DNA of 5,838 nucleotides from an uncultured Dietzia sp. (GTDB lineage: Bacteria > Actinomycetota > Actinomycetes > Mycobacteriales > Mycobacteriaceae), in contig CAMNYG010000104.1 of assembly GCA_946570335.1 (NCBI GenBank), positions 1 to 5,838 on the forward strand. The letters run 5' to 3'. A model generated the notes under the pieces. It saw only the letters and a program-made list of their open reading frames with translations, was not told the DNA's origin and searched no databases. The position numbers and the translations under genes were made by a program. Shown one piece after another: positions 1-4,608 of the stretch (its first letter is position 1; each line of letters begins with the position of its first letter).

Positions 1-2
1 AG

Positions 3-65
3 GGGCCGGAGAAGAAGCCAGGGGCAAAGAAGCCGGCGGCCAAGAAGGCCCCGGCCAGGAAGTAG
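3..65 (+). CDS. C-terminal Lys/Ala-rich tail of a protein truncated by the left window edge
   Basis: Only the last 20 codons are visible. They read GPEKKPGAKKPAAKKAPARK and then stop at TAG (63-65). Repeated KK-x-A/P units are typical of basic, disordered C-terminal tails in actinobacterial DNA-binding proteins, such as HupB-type histone-like proteins, topoisomerase I or Ku. The visible part cannot tell these apart. The same frame continues past the TAG with SPSTSATKKTAAKKSA to a TGA at 114-116, so the KK-x-A pattern extends beyond the stop. This suggests that the tail was once longer and was shortened by a nonsense mutation, or that there is a sequencing error. The assignment as a coding end is fairly safe; the identity of the protein is unknown. 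Confidence 0.55.
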   Translation, partial: GPEKKPGAKKPAAKKAPARK

Positions 66-220
66 TCGCCCTCGACGTCGGCCACCAAGAAGACGGCCGC
101 CAAGAAGTCAGCCTGACCGCCGCCGTCTCCGAGCCGCCGCACCCGCTGGTCAGGCACACCGTCTACAGCCTGGCCGACACCGCGCGGCGTGCAAAGATGC
201 ATCGCCGGGCCGCCGGGCCG

Positions 221-298
221 CCGGGGGAGGAGCACGTGTCGAACATCCTGCGCGAGCTCGGGGTGCGGTCCCGGCACCACGTGGTGGCGGTGCTCTGA
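221..298 (+). pseudogene. Remnant of a LuxR-type helix-turn-helix C-terminus
   Basis: In the frame starting at position 2, codons 227-295 read EEHVSNILRELGVRSRHHVVAVL and end at TGA (296-298). This matches the second half of the LuxR/GerE domain: the recognition helix end (HVSNIL), the LGVRSR turn and the final helix. The first half of the domain, expected as LTxRExxVLxxxAxG, is absent. The upstream residues (for example TARRAKMHRRAAGPPG) do not resemble it, and I found no such motif in the other two frames between 117 and 220. No credible start lies upstream. I read it as a decayed or rearranged fragment of a response regulator or LuxR regulator. The alternative is a chance resemblance over about 22 residues, which I consider less likely. 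Confidence 0.45.
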
Positions 299-340
299 CC
301 GGAGTACGCCCGAATAGGGGGTCGGGAGCAGGCTCGACAG

Positions 341-369
341 TTGTGAAGTGGGCGAGCTGTGGTTACCCT
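341..369 (+). promoter_or_regulatory. Probable housekeeping promoter of the 6C RNA
   Basis: A -35 element TTGTGA (341-346) and a -10 element TACCCT (364-369) are separated by 17 bp, close to the actinobacterial TTGNGA/TANNNT pattern. Transcription would begin at about 376-377, at the first base of the AGTC arm of the hairpin run. No plus-strand protein gene follows until 1642, so this promoter fits a non-coding transcript. Confidence 0.6.
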
Positions 370-376
370 CATGTTT

Positions 377-476
377 AGTCGGTGGCGAAAGCTGATACCC
401 CCCGCCAGCTGTCGCCGACTCCGCCGCGATGTGCGGAAACCCGCTGACCCTCCCCCGGGTCGCGACCCGCATCGTG
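377..476 (+). ncRNA. 6C small RNA (two hairpins with C-rich loops)
   Basis: Hairpin 1 (377-420): AGTC (377-380) pairs with GACT (417-420), followed by a 3-nt bulge. GGCGA-A-AGCTG (384-394) then pairs with CAGCT-G-TCGCC (406-416) with one A/G mismatch, and the 11-nt loop contains CCCCCC (398-403). Hairpin 2 (427-474): CGAT and GCGG (427-436, 2-nt bulge) pair with CCGCATCG (467-474). Inside it GACCC (446-450) pairs with GGGTC (457-461) around the loop TCCCCC. 6C RNA is an established actinobacterial class defined by two stem-loops with runs of about six cytosines in the loops. The M. tuberculosis member B11 is about 93 nt and acts on mRNAs through the C-rich loops. The AGTCGGTGGC 5' arm, the size of about 100 nt and the well-placed promoter all fit. 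The second loop has five uninterrupted cytosines rather than six. The exact 3' end is uncertain and may extend through the hairpin at 482-527. Confidence 0.78.
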
Positions 477-481
477 CGTCA

Positions 482-535
482 GAATCGTCGGCGGCCGCGG
501 TGCCCCCCTCCGTGGCCCCGGCGATTCCTTGCTCT
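482..535 (+). terminator. Strong hairpin after the 6C RNA, possible terminator or third C-loop module
   Basis: Arms 482-500 and 510-527 form an 18-bp stem (16 Watson-Crick pairs, G·U at 488/521 and 497/513, one bulged C at 492) with a 9-nt loop holding CCCCCC (503-508). On the plus strand CTTGCTCTC follows, which is only moderately T-rich, as is common for actinobacterial terminators. The 6C RNA (plus) and the acidic-protein gene (minus, ending at 562) converge here, so the structure could stop transcription from either side. The six-cytosine loop is the 6C hallmark, so it may instead belong to the RNA. Confidence 0.5.
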
Positions 536-561
536 CAGCCCTGAACGCGCACGTGTCAGTG

Positions 562-765
562 TCAGCCGACCTCGTCGTCGTAGTCGTCGTCACCAGCGTG
601 GCCGGGCTCGTCCATCGGTACCTCGACGGCCTGGTCCGCCACATCGGCCGGATCGGCTTCGACCACGGCGCCCACCTCGACCGGCGACGGCTCGTACTCC
701 TGCTGGTCCTTGGCCGGATCGGGCTCGGGCGTGTACTCCTCGGGATCATGAACGTCGACGTTCAT
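562..765 (-). CDS. Small, extremely acidic protein of unknown function (67 aa)
   Basis: The protein begins MNVDVHDPEEY and ends DDDYDDEVG. It has 23 Asp/Glu against one Lys and no Arg, no cysteine, and no signal peptide or membrane segment, so it should be cytoplasmic and probably largely disordered. The central EADPADVADQ (36-45) followed by VPMD (49-52) and the acidic Asp/Tyr tail resembles a motif that I recall from small uncharacterised actinobacterial proteins; no function is known to me. The start at 765 is chosen because GAGGAGG lies 7 nt upstream. A longer in-frame start at 816 would have to cross the intergenic hairpin and lacks this spacing. It lies 78 bp downstream of the tetR gene on the same strand, so read-through expression is possible. 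Its 3' end faces the 6C RNA. Confidence 0.72.
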   Translation of the reverse strand: MNVDVHDPEEYTPEPDPAKDQQEYEPSPVEVGAVVEADPADVADQAVEVPMDEPGHAGDDDYDDEVG

Positions 766-792
766 CTGACAGCCTCCTCGCGTCGCTCCACA

Positions 793-808
793 CAGGGACA
801 CCTCCCTG
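793..808 (-). promoter_or_regulatory. Short perfect hairpin between the tetR-like gene and the acidic-protein gene
   Basis: On the minus strand CAGGGA and TCCCTG form a 6-bp stem around the 4-nt loop GGTG. It lies 35 nt after the end of the tetR-like gene and 27 nt before the acidic-protein start. No T-run follows on either strand, so a classical terminator is not supported. It could attenuate read-through or shape the 5' leader of the small gene. It may also be chance. Confidence 0.3.
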
Positions 809-843
809 ATTAGCAAGGTCTGTGCCGAGTCGCCACCGAGGCC

Positions 844-1440
844 TCAGGTGTCGTGCCGCGCGGCGAACTCGTCGATCAGACCGTACACCGACGAGTGGAT
901 GATCGTCCGCAGCTGCTCCGGGGTGAAGGCGTCCGGGGTGATGGTCGTGGTGGTCCCCAGTCCCGACACGAGTGCGAACAATGACCGGGCGAGTGCGGTG
1001 ACCTCCTCGGTCGGCGTGTCGGCACCGACCTTCTCGGTGAGATGGCCGGTCAGGGCCGAGATCTGCTCCACCACGTAGATTCGCAGGACCTCGGCCAGTC
1101 GAGGATTGTTGAGGCTGGCGGACTGGAACGCGGTGAGGATTCGCCAGAATCGTTGCGTGTCGACATTGTGCGGAAGTGTCCGCACCGCGTTGTCGATCCA
1201 CTCCTCGAGGTTCGTGGACAGCGGCGCGACGCCGGAGGTGAGCTCTGAGAGTGCTTCGCGCAGCGCCGCCTCGAGCAGATCTTCCTTGTCCGCATAGTAG
1301 TGCGAGATGTAGCCCGTCGTGGCTCCGAGATGCTTGGCGATCCGTCGCATGGAGACGCTGTCCAGTCCGCCCTCCGCCACCAGTGCGCACGCCGCGGACG
1401 CGATCTCGCGACGGTTGGTGTCGGTGTTTGAAGGCGGCAT
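844..1440 (-). CDS. TetR/AcrR-family transcriptional repressor, BetI-like (198 aa)
   Basis: The N-terminal DNA-binding domain is clear: helix 1 is REIASAACALVAEGG (about 11-25), and the helix-turn-helix SMRRIAKHLGATTGYISHYY (30-49) is followed by the signature ADKEDLL (50-56). The TTGYISHYY recognition helix is typical of the BetI-like branch. The remaining 140 or so residues are the all-helical ligand-binding and dimerisation domain, too variable to predict the ligand. Length is normal for the family. The ATG at 1440 gives MPPSNTDTNRREI, with GAGGA 11 nt upstream. A GTG at 1446, two codons earlier, has better spacing (5 nt) and could be the true start. The open frame back to 1581 would run through promoter sequence. 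It is divergent from the acyl-CoA synthetase gene, the usual arrangement for a TetR repressor and its target, so an acyl-CoA or fatty-acid-like inducer is a reasonable inference. Confidence 0.9.
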   Translation of the reverse strand: MPPSNTDTNRREIASAACALVAEGGLDSVSMRRIAKHLGATTGYISHYYADKEDLLEAALREALSELTSGVAPLSTNLEEWIDNAVRTLPHNVDTQRFWRILTAFQSASLNNPRLAEVLRIYVVEQISALTGHLTEKVGADTPTEEVTALARSLFALVSGLGTTTTITPDAFTPEQLRTIIHSSVYGLIDEFAARHDT

Positions 1441-1483
1441 GGTCACGGTCGTCCTCGCTTCTGGTCCGGCTGGAAACGGTGTG

Positions 1484-1508
1484 GTGAGCCGGTGGCACAA
1501 CGGTTCAC
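1484..1508. promoter_or_regulatory. Candidate TetR operator, palindromic
   Basis: GTGAGCCG (1484-1491) and CGGTTCAC (1501-1508) are inverted copies with 7 of 8 positions matching around a 9-bp spacer. Inside the spacer TG (1493-1494) pairs with CA (1498-1499), giving 9 of 12 symmetric pairs centred at 1496. It overlaps the -10 and start region predicted for the tetR-like gene, as expected for autorepression. The assignment is inference from symmetry and position. Confidence 0.45.
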
Positions 1509-1534
1509 AGTAATCCACGCCGCGCCCTTGTGAC
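1507..1534 (-). promoter_or_regulatory. Candidate promoter of the tetR-like gene
   Basis: Read on the minus strand, GTCACA (1534-1529) and TACTGT (1512-1507) are spaced by 16 bp, with 4 of 6 -35 matches and a good TANNNT -10. Transcription would start near 1500, inside the palindrome at 1484-1508. Its -35 overlaps that of the candidate promoter facing the other way. Confidence 0.35.
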
Positions 1535-1557
1535 ACACGACACAGGTGGGCTACCAT
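1528..1557 (+). promoter_or_regulatory. Candidate promoter of the acyl-CoA synthetase gene
   Basis: TTGTGA (1528-1533) and TACCAT (1552-1557) are spaced by 18 bp. The -35 hexamer is identical to that of the 6C RNA promoter. Transcription would start near 1564, leaving a leader of about 78 nt that includes the repeated operator-like element at 1568-1588. Confidence 0.4.
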
Positions 1558-1567
1558 CGCACCTCGA

Positions 1568-1588
1568 ACGGATTCACACAACAGTTGT
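1568..1588. promoter_or_regulatory. Second operator-like element in the divergent gap
   Basis: ACGGATTCACA (1568-1578) repeats, with one inserted A, the ACGGTTCACA found at 1500-1509 in the first palindrome. It runs directly into the perfect 11-bp palindrome ACAAC-A-GTTGT (1578-1588). The first site also carries ACAACGGTT (1497-1505). The shared ACAACNGTT and ACGG(A)TTCACA words suggest one repressor binding both places. The element lies just downstream of the predicted start of the synthetase transcript, where bound repressor would block transcription. Confidence 0.4.
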
Positions 1589-1641
1589 TATGTCGATGCG
1601 GCAGGGCGTCGACCTGCGCGAGAGAAGCGAGGAAACCACGA

Positions 1642-3372
1642 ATGGCGAGCACCACCCACACGAACCACGCGCCCACGACCGACGCGGCCGAGGTCGAGCG
1701 GATGCTCCCGGCCGAGGTCGCCGAGCAGCGGATCACCTTTGCCGACATCCTCGGGCGCCGCCGGGGCGACACCCGGCCCGGCCTGCTGTTCGAGGACCAG
1801 CGCTTCACCTGGGACGAGGTGGTGCGCGAGGCCGAGAAGCGGGCGGTGGTGCTGCGCGGGCTCCGTCGCGAGGACCGCCCGTTCCATGTGGGCGTGCTGT
1901 TGGAGAACGTGCCGGACTACATCTTCCTGATCGGCGCCGGTGCGCTGGCCGGGGCCACGATTGTCGGTATCAACCCCACCCGCCGTGGTGCCGAGCTCGC
2001 CGCCGACATCCGCGGAGTGGACTGCGATCTCATCGTCACCGACTCCGACCAGGCCGCGCTGCTGGACGGTCTGGACACCGGCGTCGAGGCGGACCGGGTT
2101 CTCACGATCGACAGTCCCCGGTGGGCCGAGGCGCTCGAGGCGGCAGCCAGCGTGGATCTGCCCGACATCCCCGAGGCGAGCGACCCGACCACCACGCTGC
2201 TGCTGACCTTCACCTCGGGTTCGACGGGCGCGCCGAAGGCCGTCATCTGCAGCACCGGTCGCATGGCGTCCCTCTCGGCCATCAACCACCTGTCGTTCAC
2301 CCGCGAGGACATCACCTACAACTCGATGCCGCTCTTCCACGGCAACGCGGTCTTCTCCTGCTGGGGCCCGTCCGTCTTCACCGGCGCCACGTTCAGCATG
2401 CGCCGCAAGTTCTCGGCCTCGGGCTTCCTGCCGGACGTCCTGAAGTTCGGCGCGACGTTCTTCAACTACGTGGGCCGCTCGCTGGCCTACATCCTCGCGG
2501 TGCCCGAGTCGCCGGAGGAGAAGCAGACCCGGCTGCGCCTGGTGTTCGGAACGGAGGCCTCGCCGCATGACCGGGATGAATTCGAGCGCCGCTTCGGCAC
2601 CCGCCCCATCGAGAGCTACGGGTCGTCGGAGGGCGGCGTGGTCATCAGCCTCACGCCCGATTCGCCACGCAACGCGCTGGGGCTGCCGCCGGAATTCATG
2701 GACGTCCGTGTGGTCGACGCGGACGGCCGGGAGTGCCCGCGAGCGGAGTTCGACGAGGGCGGTCGGCTGCTCAACCCGGATGTGGCGATCGGCGAGATCG
2801 TCAACCGGACGGGCGCCGCGATGTTCGAGGGCTACTACCGCAACCCCGAGGCCACCGCGGAGCGGATCGACGGCGCCACCTACAAGTCCGGCGACCTGGG
2901 CTACCGCGACGAGGCCGGGTTCTTCTACTTCGCCGGGCGCGGCGGGGACTGGCTGCGCGTGGACAGCGAGAACTTCGCGGCAGCCCCCGTCGAGCGGATC
3001 CTGGCGAGGTTCCCCGGCGTCGTGTTGGTCGCCGTCTACCCCGTCCCGGATCCGCGTACGGGCGACCAGGTCATGGCGTCCATCGAGATGGCGCCGGGGG
3101 TGACCTTCGATCCCGAGGCCTTCGGCCGTTTCCTGTCGGAGCAGTCGGATCTGGGCACCAAATGGGCGCCGCGGTTCGTGCGTGTCGTTCAGGACATCCC
3201 TGTCACCGCGACGCGCAAGATCGACAAGAAGGACCTGCGCCGCCAGTCGTGGACGGTGGAGGACGCCGTGTACCTGGGTGACACGAAGACGCATGAGTAC
3301 CGCCTGATGGACGACGACGACGAGGCCGCACTGCTGGCCGAGTACGAGCGCTACGGCCGCTCCCCGGCCTGA
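1642..3372 (+). CDS. FadD-type long-chain fatty-acid/acyl-CoA synthetase (576 aa)
   Basis: A cytoplasmic or membrane-associated ANL-superfamily enzyme that activates a carboxylic acid with ATP to an acyl-adenylate and then to acyl-CoA. Visible motifs: P-loop TSGSTGAPK (191-199), GTEASP (303-308), the adenylate-binding YGSSE (326-330), SGDLG (416-420) with the ribose-binding Asp418, the hinge GRGGDWLRVDSENF (432-445), and the C-terminal TRKIDKKDL (524-532), where Lys526 is the likely catalytic lysine. The hinge wording and the MPLFHGNAV and FNYVGRSLAYIL stretches resemble mycobacterial FadD1/FadD17-like synthetases rather than short-chain acetyl-CoA synthetases; I cannot decide between paralogues or name the substrate. 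Length is slightly above the usual 500-540. The ATG at 1642 is preceded by AGGA at 8 nt; the frame is open from 1546, but the upstream part is promoter. Divergent from the tetR-like gene, which probably represses it. The YciI-like gene follows after 107 bp. Confidence 0.93.
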   Translation: MASTTHTNHAPTTDAAEVERMLPAEVAEQRITFADILGRRRGDTRPGLLFEDQRFTWDEVVREAEKRAVVLRGLRREDRPFHVGVLLENVPDYIFLIGAGALAGATIVGINPTRRGAELAADIRGVDCDLIVTDSDQAALLDGLDTGVEADRVLTIDSPRWAEALEAAASVDLPDIPEASDPTTTLLLTFTSGSTGAPKAVICSTGRMASLSAINHLSFTREDITYNSMPLFHGNAVFSCWGPSVFTGATFSMRRKFSASGFLPDVLKFGATFFNYVGRSLAYILAVPESPEEKQTRLRLVFGTEASPHDRDEFERRFGTRPIESYGSSEGGVVISLTPDSPRNALGLPPEFMDVRVVDADGRECPRAEFDEGGRLLNPDVAIGEIVNRTGAAMFEGYYRNPEATAERIDGATYKSGDLGYRDEAGFFYFAGRGGDWLRVDSENFAAAPVERILARFPGVVLVAVYPVPDPRTGDQVMASIEMAPGVTFDPEAFGRFLSEQSDLGTKWAPRFVRVVQDIPVTATRKIDKKDLRRQSWTVEDAVYLGDTKTHEYRLMDDDDEAALLAEYERYGRSPA

Positions 3373-3479
3373 TCGGTTTCCCCGGACGGACCCGCGTCGC
3401 AGCTTGGTGTGCTCTCCGGATCGGTGTCGGGCCCGCGGCGGATGGGAGACACTGTGCACACACCGGAAGGAGTGTCGCC

Positions 3480-3881
3480 ATGGCCAAGTATCTGCTGCTC
3501 AAGCATTATCGCGGTGCCCCGGAGCCGCCCAACGGTGTGCCGATGACCGAGTGGGCGCCCGAGGAGGTGTCCGCGCACATCCGGTACATGAACGATTTCG
3601 CCGACCGGCTGCTGGAGTCGGGTGAGTTCGTGGCGTCGTACGCCCTGTCCGAGTCGGGGACCTGGGTCCGCTCTGACGGTGACGGCCGGCCTCCGTTGAC
3701 TCAGGGGCCTTTCGCCGAGGACAAGGATCTCATCGCCGGTGGGATGATCATCGACACCGCGACGTACGAGCGGGCACTCGAGTTGGCAGCGGAGTTGTCC
3801 GCGGCGCCGGGTGCCGGCGGGGAGCCGATCCGGGAGTGGCTCGAACTCAGGCCGTTCCTCGAGAGCCCCCCTGCGGACTGA
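3480..3881 (+). CDS. YciI-like protein (YCII-related/DGPF domain, 133 aa)
   Basis: The whole protein is one YCII-related (DGPF) domain: the first strand MAKYLLLKHYRG (1-12), a helix WAPEEVSAHIRYMNDFADRLL (25-45), the strand GTWVRSDGDG (60-69), the family signature as QGPFAEDKD (75-83), the strand IAGGMIID (85-92), a helix with Tyr96-Ala109, and the end IREWLELRPFL (117-127). The family has a ferredoxin-like fold; members are small cytoplasmic proteins, often of unknown reaction, and some are fused to or sit beside ECF sigma factors, which is not the case here. The signature's first residue is Gln75 instead of the usual Asp. The start is secure: GGAAGGAG lies 7 nt before the ATG. It follows the synthetase gene by 107 bp, where I see neither a clear terminator nor a clear promoter, so co-transcription is possible. 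It ends 4 bp from the convergent gene on the other strand. Confidence 0.92.
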   Translation: MAKYLLLKHYRGAPEPPNGVPMTEWAPEEVSAHIRYMNDFADRLLESGEFVASYALSESGTWVRSDGDGRPPLTQGPFAEDKDLIAGGMIIDTATYERALELAAELSAAPGAGGEPIREWLELRPFLESPPAD

Positions 3882-3885
3882 CGCT

Positions 3886-4398
3886 TCAGGAGTTGGCGAT
3901 CGCCAGGATGATCCAGATGGGCAACCACAGTCCGGCGGTGAAGATGGTCAGCACGAGGTGAAGTGCGTGGTTGACCCGGCGGTTGTTGTTCATCACCACT
4001 GTCTGCTGGATCTGCTGCGGCGGATACACGTACGGCTGCGCGAACTGCTGGTGCGGGTGCGGCGGGTACGGGCCGGGGGAGAACTGCGGCGGCACCGACA
4101 GGTGCTGGGGCACGAACTGCTGGGGCGGAGGGTAGGCCGGTGCCGGCGGGGTGCCGTAGGGAAGGCCACCCTCGTGGGCGAGCGGCTCGTGTCCCATCGG
4201 CGCGCGCTCGGCGGGATGCTGCGGTCCGGGCGCGTACGGACGCGGGGCCGGCGGGCGCGCGGGGGGAGGGGCGAACTGGTGGGGGTCCGCAGAGGGCACC
4301 TCGAACTCCCGGGTCGCGAACGCCTCGGTCTGCCCAACGGGGTAGGCCCGGTCATGAGGACCGGGGTCGTGCGCGGGTGAGCGGTGGGGCTCGTCCAT
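3886..4398 (-). CDS. Proline/glutamine-rich protein with a C-terminal membrane segment (170 aa)
   Basis: Residues 1-135 are low-complexity, rich in Pro, Gln, His and Ala (PPPARPPAPRP at 44-54, PAYPPPQQF at 88-96, PPQFSPGPYPP at 103-113), without Cys or a signal peptide, and are probably disordered. Residues 136-170 are different: MNNNRR, then VNHALHLVL (142-150), TIFTA and GLWLPIW (156-162), ending IILAIANS. This NHxLHxxLTxxTxGLWxPxW segment recurs, as far as I know, at the C-termini of actinobacterial and actinophage proteins, and looks like one membrane helix or a short hairpin, giving a C-tail-anchored protein. The function is unknown; a membrane scaffold or interaction role is inference. 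The start at 4398 is chosen for AGGAGG 6 nt upstream; the frame is open to 4887 but would overlap the divergent ATPase gene. The 3' end converges with the YciI-like gene. Confidence 0.8.
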   Translation of the reverse strand: MDEPHRSPAHDPGPHDRAYPVGQTEAFATREFEVPSADPHQFAPPPARPPAPRPYAPGPQHPAERAPMGHEPLAHEGGLPYGTPPAPAYPPPQQFVPQHLSVPPQFSPGPYPPHPHQQFAQPYVYPPQQIQQTVVMNNNRRVNHALHLVLTIFTAGLWLPIWIILAIANS

Positions 4399-4455
4399 GT
4401 CATCCCTCCTGGGCAGATCTTGAACCAATGTACGTCGTGAGTCCGACATCCTCTG

Positions 4456-4482
4456 CTCTCGCGCGTCCGTCGGAGGCGAGAG
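4456..4482. repeat. Inverted repeat in the gap between the proline-rich gene and the copper ATPase gene
   Basis: CTCTCGC (4456-4462) and GCGAGAG (4476-4482) are perfect 7-bp inverted arms. Within the 13-nt spacer TCCG-T-CGGA (4466-4474) is a further perfect inverted repeat, off-centre by one base. The element could be an operator or an RNA hairpin in the leader of the minus-strand gene. No known metal-sensor box is recognisable. Confidence 0.4.
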
Positions 4483-4490
4483 TATGCCCC

Positions 4491-4519
4491 TTGAGTCCGC
4501 GATGTGGACGAAAAACTGT
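4491..4519 (+). promoter_or_regulatory. Weak candidate promoter for the copper ATPase gene
   Basis: TTGAGT (4491-4496) and AACTGT (4514-4519) are spaced by 17 bp. The -35 is reasonable and the -10 is poor. This is the best plus-strand candidate I see in the 210-bp gap, and it would leave a leader of about 83 nt containing the palindrome at 4566-4585. Confidence 0.2.
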
Positions 4520-4565
4520 CCTGCGGTCGGTGTTCCGTCCGCAACGCTGGACGCTGTCGGTTCCT

Positions 4566-4585
4566 CGTGACACGGTCGGGTCACG
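4566..4585. promoter_or_regulatory. Candidate operator upstream of the copper ATPase gene
   Basis: CGTGAC (4566-4571) and GTCACG (4580-4585) are perfect inverted arms around 8 bp, with two more symmetric pairs inside, so 8 of 10 pairs match. It ends 23 bp before the ATG. Symmetry and position suit a metal-responsive repressor site, but no regulator gene is in view and the motif is not one I can name. Confidence 0.35.
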
Positions 4586-4608
4586 GGTACGAGGAGCGGA
4601 AGGACACG

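Noticed and set aside
456..469. Perfect 14-bp palindrome (CGGGTCG/CGACCCG) as a protein-binding site
   Set aside because: These bases are better explained as part of the second C-loop hairpin of the 6C RNA, where GGGTC pairs with GACCC at 446-450. The palindrome is an alternative fold of the same bases.
359..813. Overlapping plus-strand frames (359-544, 429-809, 529-813)
   Set aside because: Their Arg/Pro-rich products look like shadows of GC-rich structured RNA sequence and of the acidic-protein gene. None has a convincing ribosome site or domain.
746..1498. A 250-codon minus-strand frame overlapping the tetR-like gene
   Set aside because: It is a frame-shifted shadow of the repressor gene, rich in Arg/His/Gly, without the helix-turn-helix that the other frame shows clearly.
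1588..3459. A 623-codon open frame on the minus strand opposite the acyl-CoA synthetase gene
   Set aside because: It is the mirror frame of a strongly GC-biased gene. Its product is low-complexity, rich in Arg/Gly/His, shows no domain, and has no ribosome site at its start. The plus-strand frame carries all ANL motifs.
3373..3479. Searched for a terminator or promoter between the synthetase and YciI-like genes
   Set aside because: Only weak symmetry (GTGTC and GACAC about 19 nt apart, and GGGCCC) and no convincing -35/-10 pair were seen, so nothing is annotated.
3894..3905. Perfect 12-bp palindrome TGGCGATCGCCA near the convergent gene ends
   Set aside because: It lies within the Ile-Ala codons at the end of the proline-rich protein, has no loop and no following T-run, and is short enough to arise by chance at this GC content.
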